A stretch of DNA of 12,684 nt, taken from assembly GCA_021785095.1 (NCBI GenBank), contig JAJYGM010000559.1, positions 1 through 12,684 on the forward strand, in the 5' to 3' direction. Shown here in pieces: positions 6,106-12,684 of this stretch. Both the position numbers and the translations under genes were made by a program. How positions within the stretch are numbered: the stretch's first letter is position 1; every line of letters begins with the position of its first letter. The notes under the pieces were generated by a model. It was not told the DNA's origin, did no database searches, and worked only from the letters and a program-made list of their open reading frames with translations. The DNA comes from Actinomycetes bacterium (GTDB lineage Bacteria; Actinomycetota; Acidimicrobiia; Acidimicrobiales; Bog-793).

Positions 6106-7072
6106 CGTTGCCGATCGAGGTGCTCCGACCTCGTACGATGCGATGCGCCCCGTCCTGTACACGGTGACGAGCGCGAAGAGGGAGATGGCCTCGACGATGA
6201 CCATCACTCTCGAGCCGCCGCGCCAGGTGGGAGCCGCCCAGCCGGGAGCCGCCCAGCCGGGAGCCGCGGAGCCGGGAGCCGCCCAGGTGGGAATCGGCCA
6301 GACGGGAGCCGCCCAGCCGGGAGCCGCGGAGCCGGGAGCCGCCCAGGGGCTCGTGCCGATCGCGCCCGGGCAGTTCAACATGCTGTGGTCCTGGGGCGTC
6401 GGAGAGGCTCCGATCTCGGCCAGCCAGTCGGGACTCGACGGTGCCCTCGTGCACACCGTTCGCGACGTCGGCGGCGTCACCAAAGCTCTGTGCGCGAAGC
6501 AGCCAGGTGACGTTGTCGGAGTGCGGGGTCCCTTTGGGCGAGGGTGGGATATCGACACAGCACGAGGTCAGGATCTCATCGTCGTCGGCGGCGGGATCGG
6601 ACTTGCTCCCCTGCGCCCGGTGGTTCACACGATCCTCGCGAGCCGCTCCGATTTCGGTCGTGTGGCTCTCGTCGTAGGAGCCCGCAGCGCAGCCGAGCTG
6701 CTCTTCCGCCCGGAGCTCGACAGCTGGTGGCGAGACCGTGCCATAACAGTGCGCACCATCGTCGACCGTCCGTCGCGGGACTGGCACGGGAGCATAGGGA
6801 TCGTGACGAACGAGCTGCCGCGGCTGGAGATCGACCCGGGCAGGACAGTGGTGATGGTGTGTGGACCAGAGGTGATGATGCGTTTTGTAGCCCTCAACCT
6901 CATCGAGCGCGGCGTGGCGCCGGAGGCCATTCAAGTGTCGCTGGAGCGGAACATGCAGTGCGCTGTGGGCCAGTGTGGCCACTGCCAGCTGGCCGGTTAC
7001 TTTCTCTGCCGCGACGGCCCTGTCCTGACATGGGAAGTCGCCCGCCCTCTGCTAGAGGTTCGTGAGCTGTGA
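6098..7072 (+). CDS. hydG: Hydrogenase/sulfhydrogenase gamma subunit, FAD/NAD(P)-binding oxidoreductase
   Basis: The diaphorase subunit that exchanges electrons with NAD(P)(H); ferredoxin-reductase/PyrK-like fold, 324 residues, cytosolic. It has an FAD-binding barrel with PGQFNMLW, a nucleotide-binding Rossmann motif [10 protein letters not shown] (about 162-171), VCGPEVMM near the nicotinamide site, and a C-terminal [2Fe-2S] motif CAVGQCGHC...C (Cys288, 293, 296, 304). ATG 6098 overlaps the end of the CRP-like gene; GTG 6095 and TTG 6086 are weaker alternatives. Its TGA overlaps the small-subunit GTG (GTGA). Odd: residues 43-82 are eight copies of a five-residue repeat, mostly QPGAA, placed between the strand TMTITLEPP and PGQFNML. 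Relatives have only a short loop there, so this is a 40-residue insertion in the FAD domain. Confidence 0.92.
   Translation: MTDVADRGAPTSYDAMRPVLYTVTSAKREMASTMTITLEPPRQVGAAQPGAAQPGAAEPGAAQVGIGQTGAAQPGAAEPGAAQGLVPIAPGQFNMLWSWGVGEAPISASQSGLDGALVHTVRDVGGVTKALCAKQPGDVVGVRGPFGRGWDIDTARGQDLIVVGGGIGLAPLRPVVHTILASRSDFGRVALVVGARSAAELLFRPELDSWWRDRAITVRTIVDRPSRDWHGSIGIVTNELPRLEIDPGRTVVMVCGPEVMMRFVALNLIERGVAPEAIQVSLERNMQCAVGQCGHCQLAGYFLCRDGPVLTWEVARPLLEVREL
6224..6343 (+). repeat. 15-nt tandem repeat, 8 copies, encoding QPGAA
   Basis: Eight 15-nt units in frame. In order they encode [41 protein letters not shown] three-unit block ([10 protein letters not shown] and the preceding unit) appears twice, hinting that a larger segment was duplicated. 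This is the longest repeat in the window. Confidence 0.95.
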
Positions 7073-7872
7073 CTGCGGCCGTGCCCAAGGTTGCCGTCTG
7101 GAAGTTTGCGTCCTGCGACGGCTGTCAGTTGAGCCTGCTCGACTGCGAGGACGAGTTGCTCGCTGTGGCCGGCGCAGTCGAGCTCGCCCACTTCCTCGAG
7201 GCTTCCAGCGCGACCGTTGCCGGCCCCTATGATCTCTCGATCGTCGAAGGCTCTGTCTCCACCGCGTCCGACATCGAGCGCATCGCTCATATCCGCGAGG
7301 GGTCCAACGTGCTCATATCGATTGGCGCGTGTGCTACGGCGGGGGGAATACAGGCCCTTCGCAATTTCGCCGACGTGGGCGAGTACGTCTCCGTCGTGTA
7401 CGCGCGACCAGACTACATCGAGACTCTCAGCACCTCTACGCCGATATCAGATCATGTCGCTGTCGACTACGAGCTACGCGGATGCCCGGTCAACAAGAGT
7501 CAGCTGTTGCACGTCATCTCCTCGTTCCTGCTCGGGCGCCGTCCGCGTCTTCCGTCCTCCTCTGTGTGCGTGGAGTGCAAAGCGCGAGGTACTACGTGTG
7601 TGATGGTGGCGCATGGGACCGCGTGCCTTGGTCCGGTCACCCACGCTGGCTGTGGTGCGATCTGCCCGGCGTTCGACCGGGGATGCTATGGCTGCTACGG
7701 CCCGGCGGACACGGTGAGCACGACGGCGTTCGTCCAGCTCCTGCGCTCCCTCCCGGTGTCTGATCGGGCGATCGGGAGGGTCTTTCGCACCTTCAACGCG
7801 AACGCGCCAGGCTTTCGCGACATACCTGGCTCCGAGCACGCAGCGGTTGGCTCCCCGCGGGCGACGTCATGA
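7069..7872 (+). CDS. hydD: [NiFe] hydrogenase small (delta) subunit, group 3b type
   Basis: The 267-residue small subunit that relays electrons from the NiFe site through Fe-S clusters. Proximal-cluster ligands are visible: Cys16 and Cys19 in SCDGCQL, Cys88 in GACATAGG and Cys139 in RGCPVNK. A second cysteine set follows: [11 protein letters not shown] (167, 170, 177), Cys186, Cys195, Cys199 and GCYGCYGP (206, 209), typical of sulfhydrogenase delta subunits and enough for two further clusters. There is no Tat signal or C-terminal anchor, which fits a cytosolic enzyme and not a membrane uptake hydrogenase. The GTG start overlaps the hydG stop, and ATGA couples it to hydA. The C-terminal 30 residues look disordered but carry no repeat. 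Confidence 0.94.
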   Translation: MTAAVPKVAVWKFASCDGCQLSLLDCEDELLAVAGAVELAHFLEASSATVAGPYDLSIVEGSVSTASDIERIAHIREGSNVLISIGACATAGGIQALRNFADVGEYVSVVYARPDYIETLSTSTPISDHVAVDYELRGCPVNKSQLLHVISSFLLGRRPRLPSSSVCVECKARGTTCVMVAHGTACLGPVTHAGCGAICPAFDRGCYGCYGPADTVSTTAFVQLLRSLPVSDRAIGRVFRTFNANAPGFRDIPGSEHAAVGSPRATS

Positions 7873-9170
7873 CACATCGAAACGGGACGCGGCAGCTCGA
7901 CGTTCAGGCGCTGGCCCGAGTCGAGGGCGAAGGAGCGCTGCACGTCACGATCACAGACGGCGAGCTCACCACGGTCGAGCTCAACATCTACGAGCCTCCG
8001 CGCTTCTTCGAGGCCTTCCTGCGCGGCCGCAGCTATACCGAACCACCAGATATCACGGCACGCATCTGTGGCATCTGCCCCGTCGCCTATCAGATGAGCT
8101 CTTGTCTGGCCATAGAGGATGCCTGCGGTGTCGTCGTGGACGGGCAATTAGCGGCTCTGCGCCATATCCTGTACTGCGGCGAGTGGATCGAGAGCCACGT
8201 GCTCCATATCTACATGCTGCACGCACCCGACTTCCTCGGCTACGCGGGGGCGATCGCGATGGCCCAGGACCACCGGGGAATCGTGGAGCGAGGGCTTCGA
8301 TTGAAGAAGCTCGGCAACCGCCTCCTCGAAGTCATCGGCGGGCGGGCTATCCACCCGATCAACGTGCGCGTCGGCGGCTTCTACCGTGTCCCGACGGTGT
8401 CGGAGCTGGCAGAGCTCGTCCCCGAGCTCGAGTGGGCGCGCCAAGCCGCGCTCGACACCGTCGAGTGGGTGGCTGGATTTCCCATGCCTGACTACGAGGG
8501 GGACTGGGACCTGCTGGCGCTTGCCGGGGAAGACCATTACCCATTCATGGGCTCGCGCATCGGCTCTGTGAGCGGTCGGGCGCAGTTTAGCGTGCCTCAG
8601 TTCTCCGCCCATGTGCACGAGGAGCATGTCGCCCACAGCACGGCTCTGCACGGCCGCCTCGACACCGGCGAGTATGCCGTCGGGCCGCTCGCCCGCTACA
8701 GCCTCAATCAGGCTCTCCTGCCTCCCCTCGCGCGGGCGGCTGCCGCGGATGCGGGACTTCGGGGTGAGTGTCGCAACCCGTTCAAGAGCATTATCGTGCG
8801 AGCCGTCGAGGTGGTCGCCGCCTGCGAGGAGGCTCTCCGACTCATCGGTGAGTACAGCCCACCGAGCGAGCCGGCTGTTCCCGTGATGCCTCGATCAGGT
8901 GTCGGACATGGCGCCAGCGAAGCGCCCCGCGGGCTCCTCTATCACCGCTATGAGATCGACAGCGAGGGGATTATCACTTCCGCGACGATCGTGCCACCAA
9001 CCTCGCAGAACCAGCGAGCAATCGAGCACGACCTGGCTCATGTCGTCGAAGCCAACCTCGATCTGGACGACGAGACACTGACGGCGCGCTGCGAGCAGAC
9101 GATCCGTAACTATGACCCATGTATCTCCTGCTCTACCCACTTCCTCGACCTACGGGTAGTAAGGCTGTAG
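7869..9170 (+). CDS. hydA: [NiFe] hydrogenase large (alpha) subunit, group 3b type
   Basis: The catalytic subunit holding the NiFe(CN)2CO site, 433 residues. The L1 motif is [14 protein letters not shown] (Cys67, Cys70); the L2 motif is [10 protein letters not shown] (Cys418, Cys421, His424). All four nickel-ligand cysteines are present, and the N-terminal RVEGEG motif (17-22) contains the conserved Glu19. The nine residues after His424 (FLDLRVVRL) should be the peptide removed by the maturation protease, encoded immediately downstream. The spacing and wording of L1/L2 and the partner genes point to group 3b (NADP-linked, bidirectional), although a phylogeny would be needed to fix the subgroup. 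There is no internal repeat, unlike most neighbours, consistent with tight structural constraint. Confidence 0.95.
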   Translation: MTHRNGTRQLDVQALARVEGEGALHVTITDGELTTVELNIYEPPRFFEAFLRGRSYTEPPDITARICGICPVAYQMSSCLAIEDACGVVVDGQLAALRHILYCGEWIESHVLHIYMLHAPDFLGYAGAIAMAQDHRGIVERGLRLKKLGNRLLEVIGGRAIHPINVRVGGFYRVPTVSELAELVPELEWARQAALDTVEWVAGFPMPDYEGDWDLLALAGEDHYPFMGSRIGSVSGRAQFSVPQFSAHVHEEHVAHSTALHGRLDTGEYAVGPLARYSLNQALLPPLARAAAADAGLRGECRNPFKSIIVRAVEVVAACEEALRLIGEYSPPSEPAVPVMPRSGVGHGASEAPRGLLYHRYEIDSEGIITSATIVPPTSQNQRAIEHDLAHVVEANLDLDDETLTARCEQTIRNYDPCISCSTHFLDLRVVRL

Positions 9171-9172
9171 CC

Positions 9173-9721
9173 ATGACCAGGCCATTGGTCATCGGTATCG
9201 GCAACCCGTACAGGCACGACGACGGCCTCGGTCCCGCTTTGATAGAGCGGCTGCGACTTGCCGGCGAGGACCGGCTCGAGATTGTGGAGGAGACAGGGGA
9301 GCCGGCAGCTCTAGTCCAGCGGTGGTCTGGGCGCGGCTGCGTGCTCCTTGTTGACGCGGTCGACTCAGGCGGGTTGCCTGGCGGGCTCCACCGCTTCGAT
9401 TGCCAGCGCGGCAGCTGGCGAGCGGGTCCACCTCCGGCGGTGCTCAGCACCCATGGCTCGGGGATCGTGGAGGCGGTCGAGCTGGGTCGAGCTCTTGACC
9501 GGCTGCCTGATCAGCTTGTCTTCTTCGGGATCGAGGTTGAGGACACGAGCGATGGTGTCGGTCTGTCACCGAAGGTAAGTGTCGCCCTTGACAGCCTTGT
9601 CCGCGAGCTCCCCCGCATAGCGAGTGCTCTCGCGACGCCGGCCACTCGCGCGACGCCGGCCACTCGCGCGACACCGGCCACTGGCGCGACACCCCTACCG
9701 TGCCAGGAGGCTCAGAAATGA
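9173..9721 (+). CDS. Hydrogenase maturation protease (HybD/HycI family)
   Basis: A nickel-dependent endopeptidase expected to cut the C-terminal peptide from HydA after Ni insertion; 182 residues. Family motifs are GIGNPYRHDDGLG (8-20, with Asp17 in the metal-ligand position), LLVDAVDSGG (Asp61/Asp64 region) and LSTHGSG (His94). ATG 9173 starts 2 nt after the hydA TAG; the frame is open upstream to 9119, but the GIGN motif lies only 8 residues after this ATG, as in the family. The first 153 residues match the usual length. The tail is three ATPATR-type repeats and a short end, so the repeat sits just beyond the folded domain. It probably serves this hydrogenase only, because these proteases are substrate-specific. 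Confidence 0.92.
   Translation: MTRPLVIGIGNPYRHDDGLGPALIERLRLAGEDRLEIVEETGEPAALVQRWSGRGCVLLVDAVDSGGLPGGLHRFDCQRGSWRAGPPPAVLSTHGSGIVEAVELGRALDRLPDQLVFFGIEVEDTSDGVGLSPKVSVALDSLVRELPRIASALATPATRATPATRATPATGATPLPCQEAQK
9632..9694 (+). repeat. 18-nt tandem repeat, about 3.5 copies, encoding ATPATR
   Basis: Units at 9632-9649, 9650-9667 and 9668-9685, with a partial fourth, encode ATPATR, ATPATR, ATPATG, ATP at the C-terminus of the maturation protease. The first two units are identical; the third has two substitutions. Confidence 0.92.
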
Positions 9722-9722
9722 T

Positions 9723-9730
9723 GGAGGGGG
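9723..9730 (+). promoter_or_regulatory. Strong ribosome binding site for hypC
   Basis: GGAGGGGG lies 10 nt before ATG 9741, right after the protease stop (9719-9721). It decides the hypC start over upstream in-frame codons, which would place Arg-rich repeat-derived sequence in front of the essential Met-Cys. Confidence 0.8.
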
Positions 9731-9740
9731 CTCGCCACTG

Positions 9741-9992
9741 ATGTGCATCGAACGTGTCGGCCAGGTCGTTGACGCCGAGGGATCCGACAGTGGCGTCGTG
9801 ATCGCGGACGTCGGTGGCGTCTACCGGCGTATCTCGACGGCGCTCCTCGTGCTCGACGGCATCGAGGTGGTGCGGGGAGACTGGCTGCGCATCCATGTCG
9901 GTATGGCGGTAGAGGTGCTGGCAGACGAGGAGGCCCGTGATCTGGTCAGGGCCTACGGGCTGACGGGCTTGACGGAGCGGCGGGGGCTCTGA
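9741..9992 (+). CDS. hypC: HypC/HybG/HupF family hydrogenase assembly chaperone
   Basis: A small chaperone of 83 residues that, with HypD, carries the Fe(CN)2CO group and delivers it to the large-subunit precursor. It begins MCIERVGQVVD, with the essential Cys2 of the family, continues with a beta-barrel typical of HypC (VIADVGGVYRRIS, GDWLRIHVGMAVEVL, His52) and ends in a helix (DEEARDLVRAYG). The start is fixed by the strong ribosome site and the Met-Cys requirement. TGATG overlaps the next gene. HypA, HypB, HypD, HypE and HypF are not in the window, so this is probably a dedicated HypC for HydA working with a general Hyp set elsewhere. Confidence 0.92.
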   Translation: MCIERVGQVVDAEGSDSGVVIADVGGVYRRISTALLVLDGIEVVRGDWLRIHVGMAVEVLADEEARDLVRAYGLTGLTERRGL

Positions 9993-10810
9993 TGTCGCTC
10001 GAGCCGCCCGGGGCGAACAGGGGCGAGCGGGCTTTTGCTCGCTTCGCCTACCCTCCGAGCGCGCTCGGGCTGTGCGGGCCGGAAGGCTTCGAGACGTTGC
10101 TGGAGACAAGCTCGATCGGCAGCGAAAGCGACGCTGGGAGCGGGAGTGTGCGCGAATTGGCGAGGGGTTTCGAAGCGGCATGGCCTTATCTGGAGCTGAT
10201 AGCCGCCGCCAACGAGATAGTGGATCCACTCGATGAGAGAGTCGTGGAGGCCTACTGGGTTGGCAATTCCCTCCTCGATTCTGTCACCGAAGCGGCGCTC
10301 GGCGACTTCCTCGGTCGCCGCCTTGGCCTCGCGTTCACCCCCGGCGCGCGCCCCGTCGGGGAGCTCGTTCACCCTCGTGCCAGCCCCAATCACAACTTCC
10401 ATGTGTTCTCCGTCTACCCATGGGTCGCTCTGTTGAGGTCCAGCCGTTCTCCCGAGCCGCTGCGGATCCTCGAAAAGTGCCGAATCCGCTGGGGGCAGGT
10501 AGCTGAGGTTGCGGGAGACCAGCTGAGGGTACTGAGCCAAGGTCTGTGCTGGACGGGAAGCTCGCTCCACCTGGGTCCTCCCCGCAGCGAGACCGTCGCC
10601 TGGCGCAAGAAAGGCTACGCGCTCGAGTCGGTGCCGACCCGAGGGGCGTGGGTCGCGCTGCACTGGGACTGGGTTTGCGACGTGCTCGAAAGAGACCAGG
10701 TTGGCGAGTTGCGTGAGCACACAGCCTTCGAGCTTGCTGCCGTCAATGACACGACCAGCCGCCAAAGCAGGCGCGCCGCCAATGTCGCTCAGGGTGCGCC
10801 GGCCCCCTGA
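9992..10810 (+). CDS. DUF6390-like protein, hydrogenase-operon associated, function unknown
   Basis: A 272-residue soluble protein with no signal peptide or membrane segment. From memory it resembles the uncharacterised DUF6390 family found beside actinobacterial [NiFe] hydrogenases. Distinctive segments are FAYPPSALGLCGPEG (18-32), FEAAWPYLELIAAANEIVDP (60-79), VVEAYWVGNSLLD (84-96), HPRASPNHNFHVFSVYPW (127-144), GLCWTGSSLHLGPP (184-197) and WVALHWDWVCDVL (220-232). His127, His134, His137, His193, His224 and Cys163, Cys186 could make a metal or cofactor site, but that is speculation. TGATG overlap with hypC argues for coupled expression and a role in maturation or stability of the hydrogenase. 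A short SESDAGSGS linker (44-52) uses the same GGGAGC hexamer as hydB. Its stop lies inside the 15-nt repeat shared with the convergent ligase. Confidence 0.8.
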   Translation: MSLEPPGANRGERAFARFAYPPSALGLCGPEGFETLLETSSIGSESDAGSGSVRELARGFEAAWPYLELIAAANEIVDPLDERVVEAYWVGNSLLDSVTEAALGDFLGRRLGLAFTPGARPVGELVHPRASPNHNFHVFSVYPWVALLRSSRSPEPLRILEKCRIRWGQVAEVAGDQLRVLSQGLCWTGSSLHLGPPRSETVAWRKKGYALESVPTRGAWVALHWDWVCDVLERDQVGELREHTAFELAAVNDTTSRQSRRAANVAQGAPAP

Positions 10811-12402
10811 TCGCCGGCCCCCTGATCGCCGGCCCCCTGATCGCCGGCCCCTGCACGCTCGATGTGCTGCTGGCGCAGCTCGCGTTTCAGGGGTTTGAGG
10901 GCGCCCGAGAGCGGGAGCGGCTCGGAGCGGAACTCGAAGGACTTTGGCACCTTGTAGCCGGCGATCGTCCGGCGGGCATGGTTGCGCAGCTCCTCGGCTG
11001 AGACCGCCGATCCCGGGTGCGTCACGACGATCGCGTGCACCTGCTCGCCCCATGTCTCGTCCGGCACACCGATCACCGCCACCTCGGCCACCGCCGGGTG
11101 GGTACTGAGGGCGTTCTCGACCTCGATCGAGTAGACGTTCTCGCCCCCGCTCACGATCATGTCGTGCAAGCGATCGACGAGGTACAAGAAACCCGCCTCG
11201 TCCAGGTGTCCTATGTCGCCGGTGTGGTACCAGCCGCCGCGCGTCGCGGCCTCGGTCTCCTTCGGTCGGCGCCAGTACTCCCGGAACAAGTTGCCCGAAC
11301 GGGCGCAGACCTCCCCGTCTTCGTTGGGGCCGACGACATTGTCGCCGCGGTCCCTGATGGAGAGCTGGACACCGAGGACCGGCCGCCCAGCCGAGTGGAG
11401 GGGCGGGCCGCCGGCAACATGGTCACTGTCGGTCAGAAACGTCAGCACCGACGAGCACTCAGTCATCCCGTACCCTTGCCAGAGCCCGACGTCAGGGAGA
11501 ACGTGGCGGAGACGCTCGAGGAGCCCCGGAGGCATTGGCGACGCGCCGTAGATGAGGTCGCGGAGGGAGTCGAACCGCTCGGGACGGAACTGGGGGTGGT
11601 CCAGCATCATCGCGAGCATGGTCGGAACCACTACCGTCCAATCGACCTGGTACTCCTCGGTCAGCCTCATCGACTCCTCCGGCTCGAAGAGCGGCTGGAC
11701 CACCGAGATGCCCCCCGTCGCGGGTATGCCGACTATCCCGGCCACGGATGCCGCGTGGAACATCGGTATCTGGTGGAGGTGAACCCGTCCCGGGTAGATG
11801 TTCACCGTCATGGCGATGTGGTAGATGTTGAGCATCTCGGCACGCTGGTCGAGGAGGGCACCTTTGGGGAGTCCTGTCGTCCCCCCGGTGTACATGAGAA
11901 CGACCGGGTCGGTCTCCTCTGGCTCAGCTGGTACGCGAGGGTGGCCGAGCTCGATCAGATCGGAGTAGGTGATGTCGCATCCGTGGTCGCCCCCGCCGAT
12001 GAGGACCACCTTTCGCAAAGGAAGGTCCCTTCGGACCGGGGCTATGGCGCGCATGAGGTGGTCGGCGAAGAGCTCGTCGACGAACACGACCTCGGCTTCA
12101 GAGTCGGCGAGAATGAGCTGCAGCTCACGGGGGGCGAGTCGGAGGTTCAAGGGGTTGATGATCCCTGCGCCGAGGAATGCGGCGTGGAACAGCTCCAGGT
12201 ACTGATGACTGTTCACTGACAAGACAGCGAAGGGGTCACCTTTCGCGAGCCTGAGCTCGTGGTGCATGGCGTCCGCGAGCCGAAGGACGCGCTCGGAGTG
12301 GCGCGCATAGTCGCCGTGATAGTCGCCGTCGTGGACACCGACAGTAGTCGCCCACCTCTCCCAGGCTGGAAGAAGCAGCTGTCCTCCGATGAGCTCTTTC
12401 AC
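10789..12402 (-). CDS. Acyl-CoA synthetase / AMP-dependent ligase
   Basis: An ANL-superfamily enzyme of 537 residues that activates a carboxylic acid with ATP and joins it to CoA; fatty or other organic acid, exact substrate unknown. Motifs are YTGGTTGLPKG (171-181, ATP loop), YGMTE (311-315), WYHTGD (391-396), the hinge Asp410 and the catalytic Lys503 in SGALKPLKREL. GTG 12402 is chosen because GAGG lies 7 nt upstream on the minus strand; an ATG at 12447 would add an implausible Arg-rich leader. The C-terminus beyond the last helix is GAGDQ repeats. It is convergent with the hydrogenase operon, overlapping by 22 bp, and follows an MMPL transporter on the same strand. Such pairs are common in actinobacterial lipid loci, but a functional link is only suggested. 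Confidence 0.92.
   Translation of the reverse strand: MKELIGGQLLLPAWERWATTVGVHDGDYHGDYARHSERVLRLADAMHHELRLAKGDPFAVLSVNSHQYLELFHAAFLGAGIINPLNLRLAPRELQLILADSEAEVVFVDELFADHLMRAIAPVRRDLPLRKVVLIGGGDHGCDITYSDLIELGHPRVPAEPEETDPVVLMYTGGTTGLPKGALLDQRAEMLNIYHIAMTVNIYPGRVHLHQIPMFHAASVAGIVGIPATGGISVVQPLFEPEESMRLTEEYQVDWTVVVPTMLAMMLDHPQFRPERFDSLRDLIYGASPMPPGLLERLRHVLPDVGLWQGYGMTECSSVLTFLTDSDHVAGGPPLHSAGRPVLGVQLSIRDRGDNVVGPNEDGEVCARSGNLFREYWRRPKETEAATRGGWYHTGDIGHLDEAGFLYLVDRLHDMIVSGGENVYSIEVENALSTHPAVAEVAVIGVPDETWGEQVHAIVVTHPGSAVSAEELRNHARRTIAGYKVPKSFEFRSEPLPLSGALKPLKRELRQQHIERAGAGDQGAGDQGAGDQGAGAP
10798..10852. repeat. 15-nt tandem repeat, about 3.5 copies, at a convergent gene junction
   Basis: GGCCCCCTGATCGCC recurs at 10801, 10816 and 10831, with a partial copy after. 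On the minus strand it encodes GAGDQ repeats at the ligase C-terminus. On the plus strand each unit supplies an in-frame TGA for the DUF6390-like gene, so any copy number still ends that gene at the same residue. Confidence 0.93.
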
Positions 12403-12421
12403 TATGGCACCTCGCCTTCTC

Positions 12422-12439
12422 CGGCCGTTGCGACGGCCG
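12422..12439. promoter_or_regulatory. 7-bp dyad upstream of the acyl-CoA synthetase
   Basis: CGGCCGT (12422-12428), TGCG, ACGGCCG (12433-12439) are exact inverted arms 20 nt upstream of the GTG start on the minus strand. It may be a repressor site or a leader hairpin; it could also arise by chance in GC-rich DNA. Confidence 0.3.
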
Positions 12440-12471
12440 CGTCTCACCCTATTGGCACGTTGGCGAGCCCC

Positions 12472-12490
12472 GCCCTCGCGCGTCGAGGGC
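12472..12490 (-). terminator. GC-rich hairpin after the MMPL gene
   Basis: GCCCTCG (12472-12478) and CGAGGGC (12484-12490) form a perfect 7-bp stem with a 5-nt loop, 5 nt past the MMPL stop on the minus strand. There is no U-run, as is frequent for actinobacterial terminators. If it works, the ligase has its own promoter in 12403-12471. Confidence 0.5.
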
Positions 12491-12495
12491 AGGTT

Positions 12496-12684
12496 CTAGG
12501 GCTCGAGGTGGGGCAGGATGCGGTCCAGCCAGGCCGGGACCCACCAGTTGGCCCTCCCGAAGAGGGTCATGGTCGCCGGCACGACGACGAGACGGATGAC
12601 CGTCGCGTCCACGAGAACGCTCGCCGCGAGCCCGACGCCGAGCATCTTCACGACGACGTCGGTCGAGAGGACGAAGGCGAGAAA
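12496..12684 (-). CDS. MMPL-family transporter, C-terminal end only
   Basis: The last 62 residues of a large inner-membrane RND/MMPL exporter; the rest lies beyond the window. The segment FLAFVLSTDVVVKMLGVGLA, then VLVDATVIRLVVVPA, forms the end of the terminal transmembrane bundle. It contains the family's conserved L-D-A-T-V-I-R-type motif. The ending FGRANWWVPAWLDRILPHLEP, stop TAG (12498-12496), is typical of actinobacterial MMPL proteins, which export lipids or other hydrophobic molecules. It reads in the same direction as the acyl-CoA synthetase 94 bp downstream. Confidence 0.88.
   Translation of the reverse strand, partial: FLAFVLSTDVVVKMLGVGLAASVLVDATVIRLVVVPATMTLFGRANWWVPAWLDRILPHLEP

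Noticed and set aside
6224..6343. Phase-variation switch by repeat slippage
   Set aside because: The unit is 15 nt, so gain or loss of copies keeps the frame; the same applies to the other coding arrays.
5701..6982. Minus-strand open frames with GGSRL-type pentapeptide repeats
   Set aside because: They are the reverse reading of the QPGAA repeat and flanking hydG/CRP-like sequence; the plus-strand genes have conserved motifs. They are not a true A(D/N)LXX pentapeptide-repeat protein.
11017..12219. 400-residue plus-strand open frame
   Set aside because: Antisense shadow of the acyl-CoA synthetase, whose full motif set is on the minus strand.
1..12684. tRNA, rRNA or complete insertion sequence
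   Set aside because: No cloverleaf-like or rRNA-like sequence and no transposase gene was seen; the only possible mobile-element traces are the short repeats at 131-343.

Overview
The window is GC-rich DNA, about two-thirds G+C by eye, with short 4-8 nt gene overlaps (ATGA, GTGA, TGATG) and several GTG starts. The gene content is a cytosolic group 3b-type [NiFe] hydrogenase operon with a DUF6390-like gene, the C-terminus of an MMPL transporter, and an acyl-CoA synthetase. Together these suggest an actinobacterium (Actinomycetota). That placement is inference from gene families and base composition; there is no rRNA or marker gene.

Layout. (1) 1-429: the edge of a probable minus-strand ORF carrying 24-nt repeats, then a non-coding stretch with an AT-rich near-palindrome containing a TTGACA box, three direct 41-bp repeats, a hairpin and an 11-copy GGCCCC hexamer tract. 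(2) 430-2930: a minus-strand dienelactone hydrolase, diverging from a plus-strand pair, a MtnX-like HAD phosphatase and an Sfp-type phosphopantetheinyl transferase, which overlap at GTGA. (3) 2857-4257: a minus-strand SufS-like class V aminotransferase whose 3' end overlaps the transferase by 74 bp. (4) 4258-4435: a divergent regulatory region with two dyads. (5) 4436-10810: one plus-strand operon of eight genes. These are hydB-like (2x[4Fe-4S]), a CRP-like cNMP-binding protein with no HTH, hydG-like (FAD/NAD(P)/[2Fe-2S]), hydD-like small subunit, hydA-like NiFe large subunit, a HybD-type maturation protease, HypC and a DUF6390-like protein. (6) 10789-12684: minus-strand acyl-CoA synthetase, convergent with the operon by 22 bp, then the C-terminal end of an MMPL transporter.

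The operon should make a soluble NAD(P)-linked hydrogenase. The HydA NiFe site and HydD Fe-S clusters exchange electrons with NAD(P) through HydB/HydG. HypC and the protease cover two maturation steps, and HypA/B/D/E/F are not in this window. The divergent aminotransferase could supply sulfur for Fe-S clusters, but that is only an inference.

The most unusual feature is a family of short tandem repeats spread through otherwise ordinary genes. The units are 6, 15, 18 and 24 nt inside coding sequence, all multiples of three. They sit in C-terminal tails or surface loops and encode Gly/Ala/Ser/Pro/Gln-rich stretches (SP, GS, QPGAA, ATPATR, GAGDQ, AAGAGTVQ). The one array with a unit not divisible by three (41 bp) is in non-coding DNA. 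This looks like repeat expansion tolerated only where the reading frame survives.
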